Position numbers and translations under genes: made by a program
Assembly (NCBI RefSeq): GCF_015207105.1
Contig: NZ_JADEXO010000011.1
Span: 23,448-87,447 of the forward strand
Direction of reading: 5' to 3'
DNA: 64,000 nt
Origin: a cf. Phormidesmis sp. LEGE 11477
GTDB taxonomy: Bacteria; Cyanobacteriota; Cyanobacteriia; Phormidesmidales; Phormidesmidaceae
Shown: positions 1 to 8,602 of the stretch, piece after piece
Position numbering within the stretch: position 1 is the first letter of the stretch
Layout: every line of letters starts with the position of its first letter
The notes under the pieces: model-generated
Told to the model about the DNA's origin: nothing
The model's input: only the letters and a program-made list of their open reading frames with translations
Database searches by the model: none

Positions 1-159
1 ATCCTGATAGCAAAAGATTTGTTGAGAACCCCGATGCCACTAGAGGATATTGCGACCTTAACGAGGCTAGAGCTATCGAAAGTGATAGAGCTCCAGCAAG
101 AGAGTGATGTCAACACGGAGAATACCGAGATAGGCGACTCTGATGAGGGAGAGACATAA
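1..159 (+). CDS. Rpn-family nuclease/transposase-like protein, C-terminal fragment (partial)
   Basis: The first 52 codons are open in frame 1 and end at TAA 157-159; the start lies left of the window. The peptide contains AKDLLRTPMPLEDIATLTRL followed by a short helix and an acidic tail. This pattern (a helix, then L-E-D-I-A-x-L-T-x-L) matches the C-terminal end of cyanobacterial Rpn/PD-(D/E)XK 'recombination-promoting nuclease' proteins, which carry a small helix-turn-helix-like tail after the nuclease core. The catalytic part is not visible, so the assignment rests on the tail alone. A stem-loop with a T run follows at 229-270. Confidence 0.5.
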   Translation: MLIAKDLLRTPMPLEDIATLTRLELSKVIELQQESDVNTENTEIGDSDEGET

Positions 160-228
160 GCTTCTATCAGGCTCAGCCTGTGTTTCCTTAGCCTCTTATC
201 AAGTTTACAATCGCTGTCTAGTCATCAG

Positions 229-270
229 AAAGCACTCTAAAGCCTAACCACGTTGCTTAGAGTGCTTTTT
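229..270 (+). terminator. Rho-independent terminator
   Basis: A perfect 12-bp inverted repeat (AAAGCACTCTAA at 229-240, TTAGAGTGCTTT at 257-268) with a 16-nt loop is followed by more T residues. It sits 70 nt after the stop of the partial Rpn-like gene and 31 nt beyond the stop of gnd, which converges on it. The T run favours the plus strand, but the stem can serve both genes. Confidence 0.7.
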
Positions 271-300
271 CAATATGAAAGTGCTAGCTGTTTGTGAGCT

Positions 301-1710
301 CTACTTAGGCCATTCGGTGTGGAAGATACCTTCTTTATCTGTGCGCTGGTAGGTATGTGCGCCAAAGTAGTCGCGTTGCGCCTGAGTTAGGTTTTGAGGC
401 AGACGACCGCGACGGTAGCTATCAAAATAGTCTAATGACGCGCTAAAGGCAGGGACAGGAATACCAACTTTAGCAGCGGTAGCAATGACTTCACGCCAGG
501 CATCTTGCCGATCTAAGATAGTCTGCTTGAACTCTGGAGCCAGCAGCAGGTTGGGTAACTTGGCATCTTGATCGTAGGCAGCTTTGATCTTGTTGAGGAA
601 AGCAGCACGAATAATGCAGCCTCCTTTCCAAATGCGAGCGGTTTCTCCTAGGTCTAGATCGTAATTGTTCAAGGCTGAGGCTTTGCTCAGCAAGTCCATT
701 CCCTGAGCGTAGGAGCAGATTTTAGAACAGTACAGCGCATCTCGAATTTTATTGACAAAGGCTTTCTTGTCACCGTCAAAGCTAGCGGTTGGCCCAGTTA
801 GCTGCTCTGCTGCAATCAAACGCTCTTCTTTGATCGCGGACATAATTCTGGCATTCACCGCAGCGGTGATGGTGGGGATGCTGACGCCAATTTCTAGAGC
901 GCTCATCACGGTCCAGCGGCCTGTTCCCTTTTGCCCTGCTTTGTCCATGATCAGCTCGACCAGCGGCTTGCCAGTTTCTTCATCCATTTTGGTGAAGATA
1001 TCGGCGGTAATTTCGATGAGGAAAGAATCTAACTCTTCTGTTTTATTCCACTCAGCGAAAATCTCATGGAGCTCTTTGTGGCCTAGACCTAGCGTATTTT
1101 TTAGCAGGTCGTAGGCTTCTGCGATCAGCTGCATGTCACCGTATTCAATGCCGTTGTGTACCATCTTGACGAAGTGACCAGAGCCACCTTGGCCGATGTA
1201 GGTGACACAGGGCCCATCGTCTACTTGAGCGGCAATTTTGGTAACAATGGGTTCTATCGAGTCGTAGGCAGCTTTACTGCCACCGGGCATCAGGCTAGGG
1301 CCGTTGAGTGCGCCTTCTTCGCCGCCGCTGACGCCCATGCCAATAAAGTTGAATCCAGCCGATTCAAGGTCTTTGACGCGGCGCTCAGTATCTTCGTAAA
1401 GGGAGTTGCCGCCGTCGATGATCATATCGTCGGGATCGAGCAGTGGCTTGAGGCTCTCAATTACCATATCGACTGGTTTGCCCGCTTGAACCATCAGTAG
1501 AATGCGGCGAGGGCGTTCTAAGGCGGCAACGAAGTCTTCTAGAGAGAAGGTAGGGACGACGTTCTTTCCACCTGCTCGGTTCTCCATAAAGGCATCGGTT
1601 TTCGACCGGGAGCGATTGTAAACCGCGATTGGAAAACCGTTGCGTTCTACGTTGAGCGCAATATTCTCACCCATGACCGCTAGGCCAATCACACCAAAAC
1701 TCTGTGCCAT
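301..1710 (-). CDS. gnd: 6-phosphogluconate dehydrogenase (decarboxylating)
   Basis: Cytosolic enzyme of the oxidative pentose phosphate pathway: converts 6-phosphogluconate and NADP+ to ribulose 5-phosphate, CO2 and NADPH. At 469 residues it has the usual length of the long form. The N-terminal Rossmann motif G-L-A-V-M-G is at residues 9-14. The substrate loop GVSGGEEGA starts at 126, and the catalytic lysine is K182 in HFVKMVHNGIEY. The C-terminal tail carries RRGRLPQNLTQAQRDYFGAH, typical of the dimer-completing arm. ATG start with no competing upstream start. It stands alone, converging on the 229-270 terminator. In cyanobacteria this enzyme supplies NADPH in the dark. Nothing odd is seen. 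Confidence 0.97.
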   Translation of the reverse strand: MAQSFGVIGLAVMGENIALNVERNGFPIAVYNRSRSKTDAFMENRAGGKNVVPTFSLEDFVAALERPRRILLMVQAGKPVDMVIESLKPLLDPDDMIIDGGNSLYEDTERRVKDLESAGFNFIGMGVSGGEEGALNGPSLMPGGSKAAYDSIEPIVTKIAAQVDDGPCVTYIGQGGSGHFVKMVHNGIEYGDMQLIAEAYDLLKNTLGLGHKELHEIFAEWNKTEELDSFLIEITADIFTKMDEETGKPLVELIMDKAGQKGTGRWTVMSALEIGVSIPTITAAVNARIMSAIKEERLIAAEQLTGPTASFDGDKKAFVNKIRDALYCSKICSYAQGMDLLSKASALNNYDLDLGETARIWKGGCIIRAAFLNKIKAAYDQDAKLPNLLLAPEFKQTILDRQDAWREVIATAAKVGIPVPAFSASLDYFDSYRRGRLPQNLTQAQRDYFGAHTYQRTDKEGIFHTEWPK

Positions 1711-1854
1711 AAATTTTTCCTTGGTTATCCGTATCTTGCAGCGTTCAGCTATAAGACTTTAAACAACGCTGTTGACTTTTTCCATTAAGGAGAGAGGAAA
1801 TTTTCGTGAGAACGCGGAATCTTCTTTCTTTTGACGGATTTTGCATAAGTATTT

Positions 1855-3759
1855 TTACCTAGCAACGGGATGAACTGCCTGGTTTGAGAAGAGTTCTGTC
1901 AAGGCTTGTTGACGCTGTGAGGGCGTACCTTCGCTGCTGAGGTTCCACAGGGTTTCGTAGAAAAAGAAGGAGACCCCGGCAAAGCCGCGATCGCGCACGG
2001 CTTCTACCTGCTCTGCGATCACCGGCATCGGCACCGATCGCGCCTTCAGGCCGCTCAGCACCCCTACGGCTGTGGGAATATGGCCGCGAGCGAATTCAGC
2101 CGCATCCTGTCCCATCTCCCAGACAAAGCGCCCTAAATCGGTGCGGTATAGCTGGATAATTAGCTCCTCGACATAGCCTCGCTTTACCCAGGTATCCCAG
2201 TCCTGCAAGTAGTATTCGTAGGCGAATGCGTGTGGATTGGGGGATACAGACATCACTGCTCGCGGGCGCTGGGTTTTGACGGTCGTGAAGACCTCACCCA
2301 TAAAATCAGTGATCTTGTCGGCCCGCCAGCGAGTCCATTCAAAATCCTTGGCATCGGCGGGCGGACTTTTGCCATTGTGTTCTTGCTGGTAGAGGTTGAC
2401 GGTGTAGGGATCGTAGCCGTAGGCGAAGGGCAGGCCCATATGGTCGTCTACCTGAAAGCCGTCAATGTTGTAGTTCGCTGACAGTTCGGCGATGAGCTGC
2501 AGCAAAAAGGACTGAACTTCGGGGTGAAAAGGATTGAGCCAAACGCGATCGTGAGCCCCTTCAGGGGTCGTCAAGGTGCCGTCCGCTTTTTGGGTGAGCC
2601 AGTCGGGATGGCGACGGGCTAACTCTGAGTCAGACGGGGCCATGAAGCCAAACTCAAACCAGGGCATCACTTTGAGATCGCGGCTGTGGCCAAGTTCGAT
2701 GATTTCTCGAAGCATGTCGCGATCGCCCTGAGCGGCTTCTAGTTCAACTTTCCGTCCAGTTTTATCTAGATCGGGATACAGCCCTTGCCTGTAGCCAATT
2801 GTTCTTTCTGCTACAGCGCTGGGAAAGAGCGTCGTTCCCCAGTTCCAGACAGTGGGATAAACAACGTTGAAATTAAGATCCGACAGCGTGTCTAGGGCCT
2901 GTTCGAGGGCCGATCGAGAGAACAAAACGTCGCTGTCAATATTGGTCATCCAGACGCCGCGTAGCTCAGTTGTGGGCATCGCCGTAGCCGGTAAGCTAGC
3001 TGCTGATACGGCGCGATCGCCCGGAACAGTCGCGGCTGTGTTGGGGCTCAGGCTAGCTCTGCAGATGAAGGCAGCGCTATCGGCGACGGTGATGCTACGA
3101 CGGGGAAACAGCAGCGCCTGATTATTTCTAGCGAGCCATCTACTGGCCAAAACCGACGGTTCTTTTTTAACCAGATAGCCAGCCGCTAGCGCTGCCGCCG
3201 TCCCTTCCTTAACGCTGCTAGGAATCAAGGCCGCATCTTGAAAAGTTGCCGATAAAAGCTGATTTGCCCGAGATTGATAGGGCGTTGCCGATCCAGAGAC
3301 CAGAATGGCTAGGGCCTCGGCGCGGGCTACAGACCGCTGCGGACGAGCCTCTGTGCCCAAGGCTGACATCAGTAGCGCCGCCGCTTCAGAACCAGCTTCA
3401 AAGGTGAGTCCTAAGTATTCATTATTAGCGGCAAAAGCGCCGGGGAAAGCCTTTAGCACTGCGGTAGCAAACTCTATTTGGCTAATAGCGCTACGGGGAT
3501 AGCGACTTTCTAGCACGCTGGGCTCAAAGATGCCCTGAAGCGTTAGTGAGGTCATACAGGGCGCAGCCCAGTGATTCGACCAGTGGCGACCCACTTCGAT
3601 CGGCGTAGAGGCGTAGGCTTGGTTGAATTTGGTTTGTCCCAGGCCACTGAGCAGCGTCGAGCAGAAGATGCCAATAAGAAAGGCGAGGCCGAGCTGTTTG
3701 AGCCTGAAGAATTGCTGGGGTCTATCTAGTGAACGCATTCTGTCCCTGCCGTGGGCCAT
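1855..3759 (-). CDS. SLH-domain protein with GH10-like (GHL10/DUF187) hydrolase domain
   Basis: Secreted or cell-wall-associated putative glycoside hydrolase, 634 residues. A hydrophobic segment at about 20-40 acts as signal or anchor. S-layer-homology-like repeats occupy about 57-235 (for example SNHWAAPCMTSLTLQGIF at 61-78) and should bind the peptidoglycan-linked layer. From about 264 a TIM-barrel domain begins with TELRGVWMTNID and continues with PWFEFGFMAPSDSELARRHP and NIDGFQVDDHMG, matching cyanobacterial 'family 10 glycosylhydrolase' proteins. The acidic residues in QVDDH and PWFEF are candidate catalytic positions. The substrate is unknown, possibly wall glycan or exopolysaccharide. 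The start lies 7 nt after the SUI1 gene, so both are probably co-transcribed. M8 is an alternative start. Confidence 0.85.
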   Translation of the reverse strand: MAHGRDRMRSLDRPQQFFRLKQLGLAFLIGIFCSTLLSGLGQTKFNQAYASTPIEVGRHWSNHWAAPCMTSLTLQGIFEPSVLESRYPRSAISQIEFATAVLKAFPGAFAANNEYLGLTFEAGSEAAALLMSALGTEARPQRSVARAEALAILVSGSATPYQSRANQLLSATFQDAALIPSSVKEGTAAALAAGYLVKKEPSVLASRWLARNNQALLFPRRSITVADSAAFICRASLSPNTAATVPGDRAVSAASLPATAMPTTELRGVWMTNIDSDVLFSRSALEQALDTLSDLNFNVVYPTVWNWGTTLFPSAVAERTIGYRQGLYPDLDKTGRKVELEAAQGDRDMLREIIELGHSRDLKVMPWFEFGFMAPSDSELARRHPDWLTQKADGTLTTPEGAHDRVWLNPFHPEVQSFLLQLIAELSANYNIDGFQVDDHMGLPFAYGYDPYTVNLYQQEHNGKSPPADAKDFEWTRWRADKITDFMGEVFTTVKTQRPRAVMSVSPNPHAFAYEYYLQDWDTWVKRGYVEELIIQLYRTDLGRFVWEMGQDAAEFARGHIPTAVGVLSGLKARSVPMPVIAEQVEAVRDRGFAGVSFFFYETLWNLSSEGTPSQRQQALTELFSNQAVHPVAR

Positions 3760-3766
3760 TTTCTAG

Positions 3767-4114
3767 CTAACCTCCGCTAATTTTCGCCTTGTAGCCTTTT
3801 TCGATTAATAAAGAGAGCAGTTTGGGGGCGTGCTCTCCTTGAATTTCGATAGTGTCATCTTTGACTGTACCGCCCGAGCCACAGCTAGCTTTCAGGCTTT
3901 TGGCCAGAGAGCCCAGTGTTTTGGCGTTGTGAACAAAGCCGCTGGCAATCGTGACGCTCTTGCCCTTGCGCCCTTTACGAGAAACTTGGACACGAATGTC
4001 TTGCTGGTTGGGGGGCAAGTCCGGTTCAGGCCGGGCGGTGGCTTCTGGCGGGCCAAATTCTGAATAAACTTTTCGATCCGTCGCTTTGTTTTTATTGCCT
4101 TTGCGGTTTGCCAT
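3767..4114 (-). CDS. SUI1/eIF1-like translation factor (YciH family)
   Basis: Small 115-residue protein of the SUI1/eIF1 superfamily, expected to bind near the ribosomal P site and influence start-codon selection. The N-terminal third is a basic, disordered tail. The SUI1 core spans about 38-115: a basic strand around VQVSRKGRKGKSVTIASGF, then a helix, then CGSGGTVKDDTIEIQGEH, the family's diagnostic G-[ST]-G-G-[TS]-x-K loop. Length and order match bacterial YciH. It lies upstream of the GH10-like gene on the same strand with a 7-nt gap. Its bacterial role is not essential and is less well defined than that of eIF1. Confidence 0.93.
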   Translation of the reverse strand: MANRKGNKNKATDRKVYSEFGPPEATARPEPDLPPNQQDIRVQVSRKGRKGKSVTIASGFVHNAKTLGSLAKSLKASCGSGGTVKDDTIEIQGEHAPKLLSLLIEKGYKAKISGG

Positions 4115-4358
4115 CCGGGTTTGCTATTCGGGTTCGCTATTGATGTAGACGTGACCTGTTTGCCCCTCGAAAGGGGGATCGTCAATAGAATGGAATCTAG
4201 TAAATTTACATGAAAAGGGACACCCCTGCCCGGTTGCTTGTTCACTTGCTTGCTCACTGTAGCGATCTCCACTTTGCTCTTTTGTCCTCAAATCTGCTGA
4301 GCCGCTTGCCAACCTGGTCTAATGACTAGCTGCCCGTTATTCGCTGGAGAAATCTGTT

Positions 4359-5099
4359 TTGGTTCCTATTCGCGACGAAAATCCAATCACCACCACGCCC
4401 TATGTCACCTATGGGTTAATCGCCCTTAATTTGCTGGTGTTTCTATACGAAGCCTCGCTCAGCGGGCCTAGCCTAGAGGCTTTGTTTGATACGTTTGCGG
4501 TGGTGCCACGCGACTTGAGCGCTAGCTTTAATACGGGCCTGGGATTTCCTCATGTGACGGAGTGGGGGACGCTGCTGAGCGCGGAGTTTTTGCACGCTGG
4601 CTTTTTCCACGTGGGGGGCAATATGCTCTATCTGTGGATCTTTGGCAATAACGTTGAAGACCAGCTAGGCCATCTGAAGTTCTTTTGCTTCTATCTTGTC
4701 TGTGGCGTGCTGGCGTCTTTGTGTCAGTGGTATGTTGCGCCGGAATCGCCGGTACCTTCTTTGGGAGCAAGTGGGGCGATCGCAGGCGTTATGGGGGCAT
4801 ACATTTTCCGCTTTCCCAAAGTCCGCGTCCTCACCTTTATTCCTATTTTCTTCACTGCCTTTAGAGTGCCAGCTTTACTCTTCTTGGGCTTTTGGTTCGT
4901 CGAGCAGGCGCTCTATGGCTTCACTAGCCTGGGTGCTCCGGCAGATGTGGGCATGGGCGGCGGCGTCGCCTATTGGGCACATGCGGGTGGATTTGTGTTC
5001 GGCGCGCTGCTGGGCTATTGGCTAGGGCTGTTTAACAATATCGACAAAGAAGCGTCTGATTCGGCGGAGGAAATAGCCGACGTTATTTCTGGGGATTGA
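4359..5099 (+). CDS. Rhomboid family intramembrane serine protease
   Basis: Six-helix membrane protease that cuts transmembrane substrates within the bilayer. The serine is in the GxSG motif GASGAIAGVMG (S138) and the histidine is H208 in YWAHAGGFVFGALLG, which together form the catalytic dyad. The first helix (VTYGLIALNLLVFLYE) and the conserved GGNMLYLWIFGNNVED region are both present. The 246-residue length fits the cyanobacterial branch, which has a long L1 loop. The start is TTG at 4359: no in-frame ATG lies between it and the upstream stop, and a GGAGA ribosome site at 4346-4350 is correctly spaced. The gene diverges from the SUI1/GH10 pair. Substrates are unknown. Confidence 0.93.
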   Translation: MVPIRDENPITTTPYVTYGLIALNLLVFLYEASLSGPSLEALFDTFAVVPRDLSASFNTGLGFPHVTEWGTLLSAEFLHAGFFHVGGNMLYLWIFGNNVEDQLGHLKFFCFYLVCGVLASLCQWYVAPESPVPSLGASGAIAGVMGAYIFRFPKVRVLTFIPIFFTAFRVPALLFLGFWFVEQALYGFTSLGAPADVGMGGGVAYWAHAGGFVFGALLGYWLGLFNNIDKEASDSAEEIADVISGD

Positions 5100-5223
5100 T
5101 CATTACGTTTCTAGACGGGTGCGTCTTTATATAAGGCATTCAAGCTGGGCAGGCAGCCTTGAAGCACATCAAGCAGCGTTGAGCTGGGAAAGATGAAGCT
5201 GTGAATCGCTCGACCTTCCCAAT

Positions 5224-6126
5224 ATGGTTCTTCCTAACTTCTTGATTTTCGGTGTGCAAAAGGCCGGAACAACCTCTGTCTATAGCTACCTGCAGCAGCA
5301 TCCGCAGGTGTTTATGAGCCCGCGTAAGGAGACTGAATTTTTAGGCAGAGATCCCGCGCAGATTGACAGCTCTTCTGATAAACCGCTGCTGACACCGGGT
5401 GGTAGAGCGCAAATCGTTACCCTCGAAGCGTATAAAGCGCTGTTTGAGGGCGTGACGAATGAAGTTGCTATCGGTGAAGCATCGCCGAATTATTTGTTCA
5501 GGCACGAGCGGGCAGTGCCAGCTATTCAAAAGTACGTGCCTAAAGCGAAGCTAGTGGCGATTTTGCGTAATCCGGTAGAGCGAGCCTATTCTGACTATTT
5601 GATGCATGTGCGGCAGGTAGTAGGTAACCAAAAGCCGCTAGCTGAGCAGATAGAGACGAGCGCAGAGTCTTCTTTTACTTTGCTCAAAGGGCGGTATTTT
5701 GCGGGGATGAAGCACTTTCTCGAAACGTTTGGGCCGCAGCAGGTGAAGGTATTTTTGTATGAAGACCTAAAAGGAGATGCGCCGGGGCTGATGAGGGATC
5801 TCTATCGGTTTATTGGGGTCGATCCAGAGTTCGCGGTAGATACGGGCCAGCGGCAGCAGACGGCAGCGGTACCCAAAAATCAGTCGGTCAATCGGCTGCT
5901 GCGTACAGATAATCCGGTGCGTTCGGCAGTGGGGACGCTGCTGAGAACGGTGATGCCAGAGGAAAAAAGGCAGGCATTGCGATCACGTCTAATCGCTGCT
6001 AATTCTGCTGGCAAAGAGGCGATGCCCCTGTCAGACCAAGACTGTCAGCGGCTCAAAGCCTACTACCGAGAGGATGTTCTGAAGCTACAAGATTTGATCA
6101 ATCGCGATCTGTCCGCCTGGCTTTAG
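5224..6126 (+). CDS. Sulfotransferase domain protein
   Basis: PAPS-dependent sulfotransferase, 300 residues. The 5'-phosphosulfate loop is VQKAGTTSVYSYL, with KAGTTS at 13-18. The 3'-phosphate site is LVAILRNPVERAYSDY, with R115 and S123. It also has the conserved FLYEDLKGDAPGLMRDLYRFIGV segment of the NDST/heparan-type family. The acceptor is unknown; in cyanobacteria such enzymes are suspected to sulfate exopolysaccharides or glycolipids. ATG start, no signal peptide. It follows the rhomboid gene on the same strand after 124 nt, so a shared transcript is possible but not shown. No sulfate activation genes lie nearby. Confidence 0.9.
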   Translation: MVLPNFLIFGVQKAGTTSVYSYLQQHPQVFMSPRKETEFLGRDPAQIDSSSDKPLLTPGGRAQIVTLEAYKALFEGVTNEVAIGEASPNYLFRHERAVPAIQKYVPKAKLVAILRNPVERAYSDYLMHVRQVVGNQKPLAEQIETSAESSFTLLKGRYFAGMKHFLETFGPQQVKVFLYEDLKGDAPGLMRDLYRFIGVDPEFAVDTGQRQQTAAVPKNQSVNRLLRTDNPVRSAVGTLLRTVMPEEKRQALRSRLIAANSAGKEAMPLSDQDCQRLKAYYREDVLKLQDLINRDLSAWL

Positions 6127-6168
6127 TTCGGAAAACAGTTCGGAAAACCCGGAGAACAGCGCGACTAT

Positions 6169-6315
6169 TTAGGACAGCCAAAATCCTAGAAAACTCACTG
6201 GCGCTGGGAGCATTTCACCGCGAAAATCGAGCATCTGTACGAGCACTAGATATGTGATCGCCAGCAAAACAGACACAACTCCGGTGATGATAGCGACAGT
6301 TTTCGAGCGGTCCAT
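6169..6315 (-). CDS. Small single-pass membrane protein, 48 aa
   Basis: Short ORF in the 280-nt gap between the sulfotransferase and the ABC ATPase. It begins MDRSKTVAIITGVVSVLLAI and has one strong hydrophobic helix at residues 7-28, then a short polar tail with LDFRGEMLPAP. The start ATG is at 6315 with GAGAG upstream, and the stop TAA is at 6171-6169. The layout (basic N-terminus, one helix, R-G-E/P-A-P tail) looks like a conserved cyanobacterial small protein known to me only as 'hypothetical'; that resemblance is from memory. It is transcribed opposite to its neighbours. Function unknown. Confidence 0.65.
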   Translation of the reverse strand: MDRSKTVAIITGVVSVLLAITYLVLVQMLDFRGEMLPAPVSFLGFWLS

Positions 6316-6406
6316 ATGCTTCTCTCGGTTGATATCTTGCTTGTGTTCTAGTGTTTAGTTTACTAGAGGTTCTTTTTGTCGAGCCTTTGTCCTAGGAATA
6401 TCTATC

Positions 6407-7492
6407 ATGACCGTGGCCTCCCCACCTTCGACCCCTCCACCTTCGACGACTTTACCTGCTACCAACGGCGTGGCCGCTTCGCCTCACCGCCCTGTGATCA
6501 TTCGCACTGAACTGCTCAGAAAAGTCTACCGCACTGGCTTTTGGCTAAAGGCAGCGCCGCCCTCTCTCAAGCACTGCTCATTAGATATCTACAAAGGTGA
6601 GACCTTTGGTCTGCTCGGTCCGAACGGCGCAGGTAAAACGACGCTGCTAAAGCTGTTGCTAGGCATCATCCGCCCGACTGCAGGCGGTGCAACGCTGATG
6701 GGCCAACCCGCTGGCGATGGTCAGACCAAGGCAAAGATTGGCTACCTGCCAGAAAATCCATATTTCTATGACTATCTAACCGGTTGGGAGTTCCTCAGCT
6801 ACACAGCGGGGCTGTTTGGCATCAAAGGCAGCGCTCAAAAGCGACAAATCACGTATCTATTGGATCTGGTGCAGCTAGACGTCCGCTCGGCGAAGAAGAA
6901 GCAAATGCGGCGCTACTCTAAAGGTATGCTCCAGCGAGTAGGGATGGCACAAGCGCTGATGAACGATCCTGAAATCGTGTTTTTAGATGAACCGATGTCA
7001 GGGCTAGACCCGACTGGGCGCTATCAGGTGCGTGAGATTATCCTGTCGCTAAAAGCGCAGGGGAAGACTCTGTTCTTTAATTCTCATGTGCTCTCGGATG
7101 TGGAAATGATCTGTGATCGCATTGCCATTCTCGATCAAGGCGAAATTGTCTGCATCGGTGCCATCAAAGAGCTGCTGGGCAATCCAGACTATTACAAAGT
7201 CAAGGGTCACGGCGGTAGCTTAGATGTGCTGGATACCTGGCTGAAAAATATCTCTTTTCGTGATGGCTATTGGTATGGCACGATGCACGGCGATCCGTTT
7301 GAGTTTATGTCTACTATGCGGCTGATGAAGGCCCAGATTGCCAAATTAGAAGTTGCCAAACCGACTTTAGAAGAGTTCTTTATGGAACAGATTCAACAGA
7401 GACGCTCAATTGCGGCGATTGAACAAGAGAGACTGGCTAGAAGCAAAGCTGGAAAGAAGCGGTGGGGAAGAGGGGGCGCGATCGCCCAGTAA
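6407..7492 (+). CDS. ABC-2-type transporter ATP-binding protein (CcmA-like)
   Basis: ATPase subunit of an ABC exporter, 361 residues. Walker A GPNGAGKTT is at 71-79, the signature YSKGMLQ at 170-176 and Walker B VFLDEP at 191-196, followed by the SGLDPTG D-loop and the H-switch in FNSHVLSDVEM. A proline/threonine-rich N-terminus of about 30 residues precedes the domain, and the last 100 residues form the C-terminal extension usual for the ABC-2 gliding/Nod group. No permease gene is adjacent, so it must work with one encoded elsewhere. Cargo unknown. Confidence 0.92.
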   Translation: MTVASPPSTPPPSTTLPATNGVAASPHRPVIIRTELLRKVYRTGFWLKAAPPSLKHCSLDIYKGETFGLLGPNGAGKTTLLKLLLGIIRPTAGGATLMGQPAGDGQTKAKIGYLPENPYFYDYLTGWEFLSYTAGLFGIKGSAQKRQITYLLDLVQLDVRSAKKKQMRRYSKGMLQRVGMAQALMNDPEIVFLDEPMSGLDPTGRYQVREIILSLKAQGKTLFFNSHVLSDVEMICDRIAILDQGEIVCIGAIKELLGNPDYYKVKGHGGSLDVLDTWLKNISFRDGYWYGTMHGDPFEFMSTMRLMKAQIAKLEVAKPTLEEFFMEQIQQRRSIAAIEQERLARSKAGKKRWGRGGAIAQ

Positions 7493-7576
7493 AAGCTGTG
7501 TAGAATTTTTGCGGCTATAGCACCTATCAAGATTGGTGATGAGTTAGAAGCCTTCTTCTAGTCTGCCTAGCTAGCG

Positions 7577-8179
7577 CTATTTCCGCTGTATGGGAATTTG
7601 AATGTCGCTGCGCTTCAACACATCTGGAATAAACGGCCCGTCATAGAAAAAACGTCTAGGCGACCCTACCACGCTGTACTCAGGATGTGCCGCTAGCCAA
7701 CCCTGCAACTGCTCAATGCCCTTCGTATAGATATCATAGTCATAGCCCCCTCTTACGCCGAAGCTAACGACTGTCATCGGCGGCGTGTCTTCTACATCTA
7801 CGTCCTGTTCAACTTCTTTAGGCACGATATCCAAGCTCCGATACAGGAAAGAAACTGCGGTATCTCCTTGGGTTAGGACATCAGCTTGAAGCGTTGCTGC
7901 TGGATACTGCGCCTCTACTGGGGCAGTCATCGAAATGTCGTTATCGCTGATATGACGAAACAGCGGCGAGAACCCTCTAGAAGAGGCCGATCTCAAGTCC
8001 CCTTTGACTTGCACGGTCGCCGACCGATATGCCGGATATTGCTTAACTTCTATTTTTCCGTCACCAGTTGGCTCAGGGAAACCCTCTGGCAGCGGTGCAG
8101 AAGCTGCACTATAGGCACCAAACAGCATCGCTCCGACTAGAACCACGCCCAATACCGCTAACCCTTGACTCAACTTCAT
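7577..8179 (-). CDS. SOUL family heme-binding protein
   Basis: 200-residue protein with an N-terminal hydrophobic segment (LAVLGVVLVGAMLFGAYSAA, about 7-26) that is a signal peptide or anchor, followed by one SOUL/HBP domain. Recognisable stretches are IEVKQYPAYRSATVQVKG, SMTAPVEAQ (the M-T-x-P-V motif) and RRFFYDGPFIPDVLKRSDIQ near the C-terminus. Family members bind heme or other tetrapyrroles loosely; the physiological role in bacteria is not settled. An export signal implies periplasmic or membrane location. Its upstream region carries three 10-bp tandem repeats (8208-8237). Confidence 0.88.
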   Translation of the reverse strand: MKLSQGLAVLGVVLVGAMLFGAYSAASAPLPEGFPEPTGDGKIEVKQYPAYRSATVQVKGDLRSASSRGFSPLFRHISDNDISMTAPVEAQYPAATLQADVLTQGDTAVSFLYRSLDIVPKEVEQDVDVEDTPPMTVVSFGVRGGYDYDIYTKGIEQLQGWLAAHPEYSVVGSPRRFFYDGPFIPDVLKRSDIQIPIQRK

Positions 8180-8207
8180 AGTGACAAACCCAACACGTCT
8201 GCACCTA

Positions 8208-8237
8208 GTCTAACGGTGTCTAACGGTGTCTAACGGT
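8208..8237. repeat. Tandem repeat, 3 x 10 bp
   Basis: Three perfect head-to-tail copies of GTCTAACGGT lie 29-58 nt upstream of the SOUL gene start. The position would allow a role as a repeated operator, or it may be slippage expansion. No family of direct-repeat binding site is recognised. Confidence 0.75.
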
Positions 8238-8422
8238 CTAAAGTCTTCTAGCATTGCTTCAGCATATCAATGGGTGAGAAGAGAAAGCGAGAAGAGAAAC
8301 GCTTCTCTTCTTCTCAAGATTATTCGAGTTAGGCACACTGACGGCAGCTTGTACTACTCACCTGTAACTTTAGTCTGGTAGGCCGTCTGTAGGTCTGAAA
8401 ACAGAATTAAGGAACGTGCGCT

Positions 8423-8523
8423 CAAATAATGTACCGGCAAGCACCTGCTTGTTGAGTCCTCTCCCTAAATCCCTCTCCTGAAGGGAGAGGGATTTAGGGA
8501 GAGGGCTAGCGGTACATTATTTG
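8423..8523. mobile_element. Palindromic MITE-like element
   Basis: A 101-bp element bounded by perfect 14-bp inverted repeats (CAAATAATGTACCG at 8423-8436 and its complement at 8510-8523). Inside it is a second, 21-bp perfect inverted repeat (8458-8478 with 8484-8504) around a 5-nt loop, made of CCCTCTCC/CCCTAAAT-type sequence similar to dispersed repeats known in cyanobacterial intergenic DNA. There is no coding capacity. RNA from either strand would fold into a long hairpin, so it may also act as a terminator between the SOUL gene and the reductase gene. The remainder of the 8180-8602 gap shows nothing else. Confidence 0.65.
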
Positions 8524-8602
8524 TTTGCGGCTCCCTAAGGTTGAGGCGGTTGCAATCAATTCAACCCAAAACTAAGAGGAAGCATAAAAATCAGCAGACA
8601 CT

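Noticed and set aside
4124..4312. 62-codon minus-strand frame upstream of the SUI1 gene
   Set aside because: Polar, low-complexity product without recognisable features; more likely the leader region of the SUI1/GH10 transcript.
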